In this document: piece by piece, positions 1 through 10,846 of the stretch
Numbering within the stretch: position 1 is the stretch's first letter
How the letters are laid out: the number at the start of each line of letters is the position of its first letter
NCBI GenBank assembly: GCA_963556145.1
Contig: OY744462.1
Coordinates: 558,001 to 622,000, forward strand
Source: Hygrocybe punicea
Taxonomy: Eukaryota > Basidiomycota > Agaricomycetes > Agaricales > Hygrophoraceae
Direction of reading: 5' to 3'
DNA: 64,000 bases
The notes under the pieces: generated by a model
The model's input: the letters and a program-made list of their open reading frames with translations, nothing else
Databases searched by the model: none
What the model was told of the DNA's origin: nothing
Position numbers and translations under genes: made by a program

Positions 1-969
1 TAGGAATTTATTTAGTCATATGCCATGGACAGGGCACAAAGTCTGAACCCCAGGTAAAAGCAATTATTTTTAATTATTTTTTTAATTATTTTTTTTCTGC
101 AACACACACCAGTATTGGGCCGAGAAGATGGTGGCAAGTGGGAGTGGCACGAGCTGAGAGGCAAACGTGCCACAACTTGCCAGATTCGTACATAGACTTA
201 ATTCTAATTTACACTCATTCTTCATGTTTGTTAGAAGACAATTAGGCAAGGATATGACAAATTATTGAACCCATGCTTTGGGCATGGCTCTGAACTAAGG
301 TGAAATAAAAATTACTGAACAAGTGCCTCGGTCAAGCCCTGAGCTAGGGTTAGATGCTGAGCACTGCTACAGTACTGGAAAATCCCTGGCTGAGGGATTT
401 TTGGGGGCTTTCTGGTGGCTTGGATTATGTAAGACAGCAAATCGGAAAATGTTCTAAGTCCATCCTTTGCCATTGTTTGTCAACGTTCATTCCTTTCCCA
501 TCAACCACCATCTGCTCTCCTCTCAACACCAACTCATAACTTCTCTCTCTTTTGACCCTCTCCCCTCTTTGGCTGGAGTCATGAAGCCCTGGGCTGTTAG
601 TCCTTCTCTGCCTTGTCTGTGAGTGTCACCCCATTTATATTGGCTTCCACCATTGTGATCCCCCTTTCATGTACTTTACTTTTTTACATTCTTCATGTCA
701 TAGAGTAGCTATTTCACAATGATATGTGGTTTCATGAAGTATTTGATTAATTGAGGAAGCTATTATACCGTGAAATGTTGAAAAGAGCATTAGCTAGTGT
801 TAAACCCAGGCCAGGACCCCCTTGGACTGGGGTTGACTCAGTGGGAAAACAAGGATAAATTTGAAGCCCGGAACAAACATAATGTCCATGGCATGGAAAA
901 ATACAATTTCTAGCCCTAGACCAGGGCTGTGAAAAAAATCCCTGGCTCAGGACTTGGCACAAATAGGTG
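1..969. other. No gene recognised
   Basis: AT-rich sequence with T and A runs. The short open frames on both strands have no recognisable domain and are not supported. Nothing else was identified. Confidence 0.5.
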
Positions 970-1255
970 TGTACTTACAGGTCTCATCCATAACCGTCCA
1001 TGTCATGTGACACCAAATTGCTGAAACCACATAGAAATGCAAGTTATAAACTCATTGAGGGACATATGAGAAATGTGAAGCCCATGAAAATTGGAATATG
1101 GTTAGGTGAAGGGCTCAATGAGTTTAAATTATTTTTTGGTGGTGTAATCAATATTTTGTTTTGGACACCAAAAATCCATGTCATCCTTGAATACAACACC
1201 AAAAAATAATTTAAATTTATTTGGCCATTCAATTGGCGCGATGCTGATAGTGGGG

Positions 1256-1280
1256 AAAAATAAAATAAAATAAAATAAAG
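1256..1280. repeat. (TAAAA)n microsatellite
   Basis: Four to five perfect TAAAA units inside the long-inverted-repeat element. Confidence 0.8.
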
Positions 1281-2017
1281 AAAATCTGGAGCATGTGCTG
1301 CGTGACACATTTGCACCTGGCCATCCCTTCCTGCCGCTATTTCTTCAAGATCTTTGTATATGACATATATTAGAGCCTCTAGATAGTGTATATAGACTAA
1401 TATACATGAAAATACAGCAAATAAAAGAGAAATAAAAGAAATAAAAAATAAGGATACATGGGGCGCCACTGGCAAATGGATGGGTACTCACCTTCGCAGA
1501 GGCACCGGATGGGGTCTGAAATTGGTGGTGAAGGGCGCTGGAGGGCGAGTGAGGGCTGGAATGGATGATGGGGGGTGGGGAAGGGTGCATAGAGTGGGGG
1601 GTGGCAATGGATGACGAGAAAAGGGCCAGGAAGTGAGGTGGATGGGGGAAATGGAAAGGGGATGGATGGAGGAGGGCTCCCGGCCCTGAAAGAGCAGCAG
1701 AAATGGTTAGTACGTGGGGGAAAAGGCAGGAAAGGGTGGGTACTCACCTTCGCCCTTGGGGCCCCCACAGCCCTCCCAATGTTGGTGCTGGCATTGTGGG
1801 ATCACTGCCTGGGATGCGTTTAGATGCATCCTCTTGCAGGGGGCGTGGGGATCCATGTATTCAAGTTCATTGGAATCCATTAGGAACAATAAAACTAATA
1901 AACTGCATCAATAGTTAATACACTGTGTCTAAATGAAAAAGTAGCTGACTTACATCTATGCACGGCAAGGAGATGAGTTACATGAGCGGCATGATGGAAG
2001 ACAGACACGTCGGAGGA

Positions 2018-2250
2018 CACAGCGGGCAAAAACACCTTTTTGGATTCTACAAATAGCTTGAAAATATATTGCATAATTCAGACTTTGAAAGTTCTACAAA
2101 TACATAGCCTTATGGAGTATGCCTGGTACTCCATATGGTAATCTCGGTACTCCATAAGGCTAATCATTTGTAGAACTTTCAAAGTCTGAATTATGCAATA
2201 TATTTTCAAGCTATTTGTAGAATACAAAAAAGGTGTTTTTGCCCACTGTG
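2018..2250. mobile_element. Foldback MITE, ~233 bp
   Basis: Two arms of about 95-100 bp are near-perfect reverse complements around a short centre (near 2123-2155) that contains its own small palindrome GGTACTCC. The ends read CACAGCGGGCAAAAACACC on the left and the complement of CACAGTGGGC on the right. The pentamer GGAGG occurs at both edges and could be a target duplication, but the boundary is ambiguous by one base. No coding capacity. It is nested within the 970-2537 element and so is younger. Confidence 0.75.
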
Positions 2251-2599
2251 GGAGGCCACTGCAAAACGATTCATTGATTCAGTAACAGAGGTCCAAGCGC
2301 AGGAACAAATTTCCTAATATATTATTATATAATAAATTCGTACTGCACCAGTATCGCAGTTACTATCGCTCCCTACTATTAGTAACACGCCATTTAATTA
2401 ACCACATTCTAATTTTCATAGGCTTCACATTTCTCATATGTCCCTCAATGAGTTTATAACTTGCATTTCTATGTGGTTTCAGCAATTCTCTTGGTGTCAC
2501 ATGACATGGACAGTTATGGATGAGACCTATAAGTACAGCTGGCCTGGTGGTTGCTAGTCTCAAAAAAAAAAGTTACAAAAAAAAAAAAGTTAATTTGGT

Positions 2600-3380
2600 C
2601 ATTCATTTCCAAATCAGCTGTAATTCGAGCCATTACACTTATTGGATGTTGAGCTAGGAAATTTGTAACAAACATAAACAGCCATAGTATATTTTACAAC
2701 TTCAAGTTGATATGTTGCAATTCCGACCTCCTTCTCCCATCATATTTGCAAAGGAAGACCCCACACTAGCCTCTTCATTTGGATCTGATGGGGCTTCTGT
2801 CCAAGATGCATGAGTCACCCACATGTACTTTGCAGTTTGGGGTGGAACATATCAAGTGCTCTACACCAATTCGGCAAAATCAGAAATTACAACCCAAACA
2901 AGGGTCATGACAGGGATTTGCCAGAAAAGGTTTGACATCTGATGACCAAGCCTTTGTTTTTGGTAATTCCAGGGTTCACACAATATATTTATGTAATGCT
3001 GTCATGACATTTGATTCTAAGGTCGTCACAACCTTTTGTATCTGGTTTGAATGACACTGGTCGAACCCTGTGCAAAGGTTGGTGCTGACATAAGCTTCTC
3101 CAAAACCTTTTCAAGTGTATTCTCACAAGGTGTTAGATGTACCCAATCACTTATTTGAATGGATAAAAATTCTCTCATATCATCTCTTGGATTCTCTCCT
3201 CAATTTTGGTAAGGTTTTTCTTTGTAACAATGCTTGGACACTATTCAAATAAATGATGAGAGTCAGGCTATTGGTGTCTCGTGGTAGAAACAAATTATAA
3301 ATCCAAATGCGGCCCTATGAGTACATAGATGACCTATTCAGAAGACAATTACATGGATGCATGGTGTTATTATCATTCAT
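2600..3380. other. No gene recognised
   Basis: AT-rich intergenic sequence after two poly-A runs near 2563-2589. No domain, repeat or RNA gene was identified. Confidence 0.5.
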
Positions 3381-3385
3381 AAAAA

Positions 3386-3472
3386 CACCTGGTGTAGTGG
3401 TTAAAACAATAAAAGTGCTTCATTATGTTCAATTCAATCAGTTCCAAGGTTCGAATCTTGGTGATGACCAAT
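3386..3472 (+). ncRNA. tRNA-like sequence, possible SINE head
   Basis: GGTGTAGTGGTTA at the start resembles a tRNA A box / D arm. GGTTCGAATCT further on is a good B box / T arm, and CC-A follows close by. The acceptor and anticodon stems do not pair well, so this is not a functional tRNA. A degenerate tRNA-derived SINE head with its own Pol III promoter is the best explanation. About 70 bases of AT-rich sequence without clear features follow. Confidence 0.35.
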
Positions 3473-3825
3473 GTTATTTTGAGGCATCATTAGTTTTTGA
3501 ATTATATATATATTTTCACCTTGGATAACTCCGCATTCTTATCCAAGTCACAGGGTTCTGACTCAAAGTTCAAACAAACCAAAGCCAAAAAGGTTTTGCC
3601 TAGTGTATTTCCAACCCTTAGCTAGGGTTTGGAAACTCAAACCCTGTTACCCTGTCCTAGCCCTGAACTGTGTGTATGGTGTACCCTACTTAGAATATTG
3701 TGCTTTTCTATTTAATATTGCTCAATTCTCCATTGGAATCAATATATATAACCTACTATTACTTAAAATAGACACATAAATTTAATGATTATTTTATCCA
3801 AATATATAATTAAATAGTAAAGGGC

Positions 3826-4060
3826 AGGAGGCAGGTGAGAGGAAGGTGGATGGGTGTGGAGTGGGAGGAAAGATGTGGAAGGGTGTGGGTGTGGGAGGAC
3901 AGTGGGTGTGGAGTGGGAGGAAGGTAGGAGTGGGAGTAGAGGAAGTTGGAAGTTGGAGAAGGAGGTTGGAGTGGGAGAAGAGGGAAGGCGGGAGGGCAGC
4001 AGGAAGAGGGAGAGGGAGAGGGAGAGGGAGGAGGAGAGAGAGGAGGGGTGGGGTGTACAT
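3826..4060. repeat. Purine-rich GGA/GGTGTGG tract
   Basis: Low-complexity G-rich purine sequence with internal duplications of GGGTGTGGAGTGGGAGGAA. Several overlapping frames are open here only because of the composition. Confidence 0.7.
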
Positions 4061-4169
4061 ACCTCTCACATTCCCAATGTCATTGTTGTCTTCATCTACA
4101 TCTTCACTGTTCTCATACCCATCATTCCTGTTCCTATCCATCAGGAAATCATGGATAGAATGACATGAG

Positions 4170-4725
4170 ATTATAAATGATTAAAAGTTAAATAATTTAA
4201 ATAATATATATAACTCTTATACATGGTCTGGTAATGGAAGATATAGCACAGTAGTGTTGACAGAAACTGAGAAGCATATCAGAATGAGTGAAATGACTAT
4301 GTAGTACAAGAGTTCCCAAAAATTGGCCAAATATGTAAGACTGGCAGCTCTCATCATATATAGCAGAATTGAATAGCTAGTAGGATATATCTGAATGACA
4401 GTACTTACTCAGATCAACAAGAAGGCCATAAATGTGAAATATCTATCTACATTTATAATGGACAGTAGAGTTTGCAGAAATTGCAATGTCTGCCAGACTG
4501 ACAAAAATTGCAATGTAATATAAGAGTTGCTGATACTGGCCAGCACACTAAGTATGGCAGGTTTGATAGGATACATCTGCATGGCTGAACTTATCCAATT
4601 CAACAATATTACCATTACTATTAGATTATATGATTTAAGCTAGCCACTCAGAAAAACATAGGTCCCGAAATACATTTTGAAATCAAGATGAGCACTGGCA
4701 AGACAGTTCAAGAAAAAGTACCGAA
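4170..4725. other. No gene recognised
   Basis: AT-rich sequence with weak internal repeats (for example AAATTGCAATGT twice, near 4478 and 4505). No coding signal was recognised. Confidence 0.4.
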
Positions 4726-5266
4726 AATTTGGTATTTCACAGGAATAATTACATGTTTATCATAATGTATAGGCAAGCCTTTATAAGACTGCAAAAAAAT
4801 GGAATTGCAGAGGAATAATTAGGTGTATATGGTAGCCCCTTATATACAGCAGTCAATTTTCACAAATCTGAGTGCTTGAATGCATTTATTTGGCCAGATA
4901 AGACAATGCAAGTCTGCTTATTAATTATCAACTCTGCCTGGATATACTGGGTGCCTCTCCGATTTCCTGATCATCAGGGAAATGAACAAAAATCAACAAG
5001 GCATGATAATGTACTATGTAAGGCATAAAATCTGTCGCATCACGCGCTGTTAATTGGCTTGTTTACATATATATAGCTTAGCTGCAGCCTTCTGCTTCTT
5101 TCATGCCCACCTACTTGCATCTGGTGTGGATGTCTGGGGTGGAAGGTTGTTACTGTTAACTTGCACACAATGCATGCTTGTGGTTTATAACCCAGTGACA
5201 ACATCTAACTATTTACAACCAGTGGCTTACAGACCTGTACCTGCGTGACAAAGACAAAGACAAAGG

Positions 5267-5297
5267 CAACAACAACAACAACAACAACAACAACAAC
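5267..5297. repeat. (CAA)n microsatellite
   Basis: About ten uninterrupted AAC/CAA units. Confidence 0.9.
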
Positions 5298-7160
5298 GGT
5301 GACCTGGATGGTGACCAGGATGGCAGGGAAACCAGATGAATCATCCTGCTCTTAACTTTATTCTTATTCATATATTCTTTACTATCCTACTCTACCTAGG
5401 CTGCCTCTCAACTAAGTAGACAAACTGGGCAAGACCCCTGGTCTCCGGTGCATCTCCATCCCCTCCTACTTGTTGTTTGATGACTGAGGCCTGCATACCC
5501 CCAGCTTCCCAATCCCACCTGGTGCACAGCCAGTGCTGTGTCTATTTACTGGCATAGGATGTCGTCAGGTCGAACAGGGGTCAGTGGGGTGGGCAGTGTT
5601 TGCCCAGGGCATAACCCGTACCTGCAACTTTGGGAGCAGGTGGAGGGTGTCTGTACTAACAATACATTATTCTTATGGTGTGCAACTGACAGTCCACCAT
5701 GTATTCAAGTTGATTTAAAAGTGACATTTTCAAACAAACTTTTGTATGCAGGTGCAATCAATATACAGGTATATATTTCAACCAAGTCAACACTAACAAC
5801 ACTTGACCCTCAACCATCACATTCCACTGCTCGCTCACCACAAACACCTTCCCTTGCTCAGTCTTTATAACTATGAATTCGTTACCATAGCTTTGGCACT
5901 GATGACTCCTGTCGCCAAGCTTTGATGCAGTAGGACCATTATGCACAGTCCTCTTGCGATATTCAGCTGAGATAGAAGCCACTAAAGTAAAAAAGCTTTG
6001 CTACATGTAAGCGATCATTTCCTGAATCAATCCGCAGACTCATAGCAGTTTTCATGGAGGGATATCATTGAGGCCACCAACACCACACGATCCATGGCTA
6101 CTGGTTCAGGGACTGGATGAGTTTGATGGTCCATTTAGCGGACCATGAGGGTTCTGGTACCCCAACAGATCATAATGAGGTATACGTGTATCAGGCGAGA
6201 GATGTATGCAAGTGGAGGCAGTTAAAAAATCCTGGCCTATGACACCAATTCCAGGAGGAATGTTTTGAGAAGGTCAGTCTCTCATGTTTCAATTATCATT
6301 ATGCTAAACTTTGTTGTAGGTCAACTGCTAAATTTTTTTTTTTACTGGCATTCATGTACACCATAGATATTCCAGAACTCAAGCACTGGATGCGATAACG
6401 AATGGCAATTGATATTGCCCCTTGCTTCTATGTTTTACCTATCACACAATTCCCCCCTGTTGCTGACGGGTTGCTTACAGGACCTAGCACTTTCCTACTG
6501 CTCACAGGATGCTGCAGCCTCAGAAATGACCACACTCATGACTTCCAGCAAGAATAATGACTTATTGCTTTAAAGGTATGTTTCAGTCCTTGCATGACCT
6601 GAGCTAAATATGGCTTCCATAGTGCCATATCTATCTGTAGATATTCCTAGTGTCAAGAGAAAGAGATAAAATGACCGGGTCTCCATTCAAGACAAGTCTG
6701 TAATGGCGCAAAGTGCTCGAATCTCATATTCTCAACAACTATTTATGAGATTTTATCAGTGCATGTTATGGCACATTTAGCAGTGTACACGGCTAGGTTT
6801 CCATCCTGCATGGAGCACTCTTCATCTTGCGTGAGCTGGTGATGGCCTCAATGACACAGACGAATGTATGTCCAGTGACAGCGGTGACCTGATAATGGAA
6901 GCAACAATGACAATGATGATATTGAGCATTGACAGCTGATGGTAGGGATCACAGGGATCACGAGTGGCAAGGACTACATCAGGAAATTGGGGAGGCGCTG
7001 GTATATCCAGGCGGAGTTGATAATTGATAAGCAGACTTGCAGCCGTTTGCAATGTCTTATCTAGCCAAATAAATGCATTCAAGAACAATATAATTATTGT
7101 GATGGTTGGATCATTTGCACTCAGATTTGTGAAAATTGATTGCAGGATATAAGGGGCTAC

Positions 7161-7388
7161 CAGATACTCTTAATTATTCCCATTTTTTTGCAGTCTTATA
7201 GAAGCTTGGCCATACAATATAAGCCATTCTGATAAACATTTAATTATTCCTGTGAAATACCATTTTTTCACAGTCTTATAGAAGCTTGGCCATACAATAT
7301 AAGCCATTCTGATAAACATTTAATTATTCCTGTGAAATACCATTTTTTTACAGTCTTATAGAAGCTTGCCATAAAATATAAGCCACAT
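7161..7388. repeat. 80-bp tandem repeat, about 2.7 copies
   Basis: CAGTCTTATAGAAGCTTG recurs at 7191, 7271 and 7351, exactly 80 bp apart. The first two units are nearly identical and the third is diverged and cut short. The array forms the end of the right arm of the surrounding element. Confidence 0.9.
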
Positions 7389-7399
7389 CAGCAAAACCT

Positions 7400-9499
7400 G
7401 ATTTGGGGTTATAGTCAATTGGCATTTCCATAACAGTACTATCATAGTACCTATAGCAAAGGCCTTCCTATGCAGCACTTCATAGCGCTACAAGGCTTTG
7501 GCCACACCTACATGATTCTCTCTAGTAGTATGGACAACAATTGCATTATACGGCGCCCTAAAGGTTGCTTTAGCAATTGTCGCCCTGCAGTGACTCTGAG
7601 TCCCTGGCCTCAGGCTCCACTGTGGCTGTCAGGCGCAGTCTTGAATCTTTCAAGTTGAAGTTCGCCAAATTATTCGAAGTTTGAACTTGCCTTCAAGTTC
7701 AGGCTTGTTGCCGTGCACTCACACTCGACTTGGAGTCCGACTCGCCCATTTCTGGCTCACTGGCACTCTGCGGGCACCCGCACCCTCACTCAGCACCGTG
7801 ATGGCAGTCTCATATCACCTCAGTGTTGTCTTTCCCCCGCTACGCGTTGCTTCCGAGTCTAACCCACCACCATTTTTCCAGCACTCCTCCACCATCCACT
7901 TCTACTGGCCGTTTTTCTCACATCTGCTGCCTTGCAGCACCAGCACCACGTTGACCCAGACGACAACATAATGGTAGTAGCAACAGGGCATGGAGGTCCC
8001 CGGTGAGCAGGATGGATGGTGCATGAAGTAGGTGCCAGCCCTTTCTATATAACCTTCAAGTTCACTCACTTGCTGGCAGGTGATTGCACGAGTCCTCGAG
8101 ACTGTAAGAAACTCGTTATCATCAGACTCCAAGTACTCTCTGTCCCCCAACTCATTTCTCATCCTGTACATCGACTCACACCTCGCGAGGAGCGTTTGTC
8201 CAGGTCTACGTGTGGGAGGTTGCATGTACTGATGAGTTCAAGCACATCTAAATGGCGGTAAATGCCTGTATGAGTCGATTTGTATATTTCGTGAAGTTCA
8301 ATAATATACTGTTGACGTTGAGGCCTTGTGCTGTTTATCGTGCAACATTTCAGTTCCATTGAAGATAATGATTCAAAAAGAAATGAGGCAATTGTTGTCA
8401 GGATAATTACAAGTAGCCACGCTTTTTAGCATCCCCACAGAGCCTCTTGATCACATTGTCCCTGCTGTCCATGCTTGAATCGACCACCGTCGCCGCCAAA
8501 ATGTTCCCGTGCAGTTTCCCGTTCTGCTGGATGACGACGCTATACTTGCCGTCGTCGTGGAATTAGCCTTGGTCGATATGATACCCAAGTCGGTCGTCGT
8601 GTTTCACGATGCGGGCAGGGAAGATGCGGGAACCCACTGTTCCCTTGCTGCCTTTGAGCAACTTTTCTGGGTGTTGGCCCCTACATGCTTCGAAAAATGC
8701 ATTTAAAAGTCACTGGGAAGGTGAGTGTTATAGATATCACAATATTTCTGTTCTTACCTTCATTTTTCAAGCCTATAGTAGGGTGAGGAAAGGGCTAAGA
8801 GGGGTAAAGTATCCAACTTCCTGGACCTTTGTGTTATTAGTTGCAGGGTGGGAGTTGTCGCGGTGAGTTTGAAAAATGGGGGTAGCCAAATCAGGACACT
8901 AGCAAATGAGGGACGATTGAGGGGGCACCGCACACGACCTCCTTGCGTTCTCCAAATCCGTGGCCCACCTCATTGCGCAACACCCTCTTGGTGGCTTCGA
9001 GCTCGCACGCCAGATTGCCACTGAGGTGTTCTACTGCCACCCAGTCGGGTTGGTCGACAAGGCTATCTCCTCACAACATCGTCATCCTCTTCATCAACTC
9101 CTCACCTAGGTGAGAAAATATCCTGTGCACTTGTGGCATTGACAGGGTGTGATCGACGTCACGGCGACTGTACTCGAAGCCTGTGAAACATGCAGTGCCA
9201 AGGGTTGAGGGGAAGTGTTTTTTCTCCCTTCCTCCCCAGGTGAGTGAGGATGTGCCACTGACTTTGTGAACCAATGCTGTAGAAAAGCTGTTGCTTAGAG
9301 ATCATGTCATGGCTGTGATCTTAGCCAGTAGCTGTCACCATTTGGTAAATGCTTGCGTAAAGTGGGCCATCTGAAGGGTGATTCTGCTCCCTGCCACAAA
9401 ACAATGAATCCATGTCAGGTCACCATCCAACTTCAGAGCCTAAAAATGTCCCCTTCAGCAACTACATGACCTGCAGGATATTTTGGCAGTTACAGATGA
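7400..9499. other. Mostly no recognised gene; coding-like island near 8929-9109
   Basis: The sequence is more GC-rich than its surroundings between 7560 and 9270. The plus-strand frame at 8929-9109 reads like real protein (alternating hydrophobic and charged helix-like residues, e.g. LLAFSKSVAHLIAQHP) and ends just before a GTGAGA donor-like site. The 8509-8706 frame is also open. I do not recognise either. They may be remnants of one or two host genes. Confidence 0.25.
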
Positions 9500-9531
9500 C
9501 TAGTGGGGTGTGGGCCATTGCTTTGCATGGC
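9500..9531 (-). other. Helitron 1 3' terminus (hairpin + CTAG)
   Basis: Read on the minus strand, an 18-nt hairpin with a 5-bp stem, GCCAT..ATGGC (9514-9531), is followed by 10 nt (CCACACCCCA) and the terminal CTAG (9500-9503); the next host base is T. A hairpin 10-12 nt upstream of CTRR and insertion next to T are hallmarks of Helitrons. The same block ends Helitron 3 at 51746, while the sequences outside differ, which fixes the terminus. Confidence 0.92.
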
Positions 9532-9571
9532 ATATTACTCATCCCTCCTTTTTTTAGCAGGAGAACAAATA

Positions 9572-10846
9572 TTAAGATTGAGCATATATAAACAGTACAG
9601 CATTATTACCATTACATGACAATAAATTAATATTTGAAAAGTTATCTATATCACCTTCATTAATGCAAATTGATCTGGTTGATATACCATCATGAAACCA
9701 TACCATACTGTTGATGAATATGCGGGCAGTAAAATGTGCATCACCAAAGTACACAATTCCTCTCAATGTGTAAGCAGTGGATATGTCATCTATTGACAAG
9801 TTTATAACTTGACTAATTATTAAATTCTCAATAGAGTCAACTGTAAACATGATTAGAGGTGGAATTTTGTTAAATGCAATAAATTTAGTAATCTCTCCCC
9901 AACACAATTGACATTTGTGCCATTGTCTATTAACTATGATTTGAGCAAGACATGTTGAGATGGTTCCAGAAAATGAATATGAACAATGAAAGATGGCATC
10001 ACATCTATCATTTTCCAGAATGGTTATGTTTTCACAATTCATACATTTAAGACAAGTTGAAGTCATTGGTTCATTTGCTTTGTTTATATAATGGGCCAAA
10101 TCACTTATGGCAATGCCAACTTGACCATAAGGAAATATTTCGGGTTTATCTTGATGCAATAAATGTCTGATTGTATTTCTAACTGTTTCTAAATCTGTTG
10201 TGTGATTCTTGGATCGTTTGAATCCTAAGCTCAAAATCTGTAATATTTCATTGATGCTATTGAATCTTTTTTTCCAACTTGATGGATCTTCATTCCATAT
10301 TGCTAGTAATATTGTAAAGAGTGAATCATAAGCACAGCTCTAATCTTGCGCATCCCATATAAACCCTTTTGGTTCATTTAATTCAATAGTACTTGTTTTT
10401 CGTCTTTTTTTCACAATGGAAGATGAACTTACAACTTGTTGTAATTTTCGTTTTTTATTTTGTAATACATTGGCTGTGGAATTTTTATGAGTGACAGTGA
10501 TTGGAACAGTTCCTTTTGCAGGAACAAAGTTGAGGTTTCTGTAATCTGCCTTTTGATTTTTGTTCATATGTTTAATTAATTGCCATGGAGAGGGCTGTGT
10601 TGTGTATTGATTTAGTTGCTCCGTGGCTTTCCATGCAATAGCATGATGAATGTTTTTTGGAATATATGACTTTCCTTTCCATTTTCTAAATTGATCAATG
10701 ATAGAATTTTGCTGATCTCCCTTGACATGGTCTGGTAAGAGTCCTTGATATTTCAGTTTGATAATCTCATCAAGCAGTTCTAATTCCCTGAATTCTTGCC
10801 TGAGATATCCAGAAGCACCACCTGTAATTACTTTAGGATCAAAGCC
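9572..10846 (-). pseudogene. Helitron 1 C-terminal region with USP-like cysteine protease
   Basis: This is the in-frame continuation of the helicase frame beyond its TAA. The first ~169 codons (down to TAG at 10340) carry a conserved linker that starts GFDPKVITGGASG and ends in a basic, serine-rich stretch. Directly after the TAG comes SCAYDS (10322-10339), a cysteine box like that of ubiquitin-specific (C19-type) proteases. The likely histidine/aspartate boxes GDAHFTARI and WFHDG lie near the C-terminus, and two CxxC pairs sit in between, as in the zinc ribbon of such proteases. Fused proteases are known at the C-terminus of many Helitron proteins, though OTU-type in animals. Helitron 3 has the same TAG plus a 1-nt deletion. 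The protease assignment rests on motifs only. Confidence 0.7.

Larger units (their letters stand above)
970..2537. repeat. Non-autonomous element with ~138-bp terminal inverted repeats
   Basis: The left arm (about 970-1106) reappears as its reverse complement at about 2399-2537 with a handful of mismatches and one small indel. The outermost shared bases read TGTACTTA and the inner boundary lies near GGAATATGGTTA. Nothing between the arms looks like a transposase: the interior has a TAAAA run, a G-rich tract (about 1500-1760) and a nested hairpin MITE. This fits a non-autonomous DNA transposon. Target duplications were not resolved. Confidence 0.6.
4726..7388. mobile_element. Non-autonomous element with long, unequal inverted repeats
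   Basis: About 250 bp at 4726-4978 is repeated in reverse complement at about 6984-7388. Shared blocks include TAGCCCCTTATAT, CAATTTTCACAAATCTGAGTG and TGCATTTATTTGGC. The right arm is longer because an 80-bp unit has expanded and about 40 bp is inserted. The interior holds no recognisable transposase, only a CAA microsatellite and short frames, so it would need enzyme supplied in trans. A further relic of the 80-bp unit lies at 22204-22262. Confidence 0.55.

Noticed and set aside
3794..4168. Overlapping Gly/Arg-rich frames on both strands
   Set aside because: Composition artefact of a G-rich purine tract.
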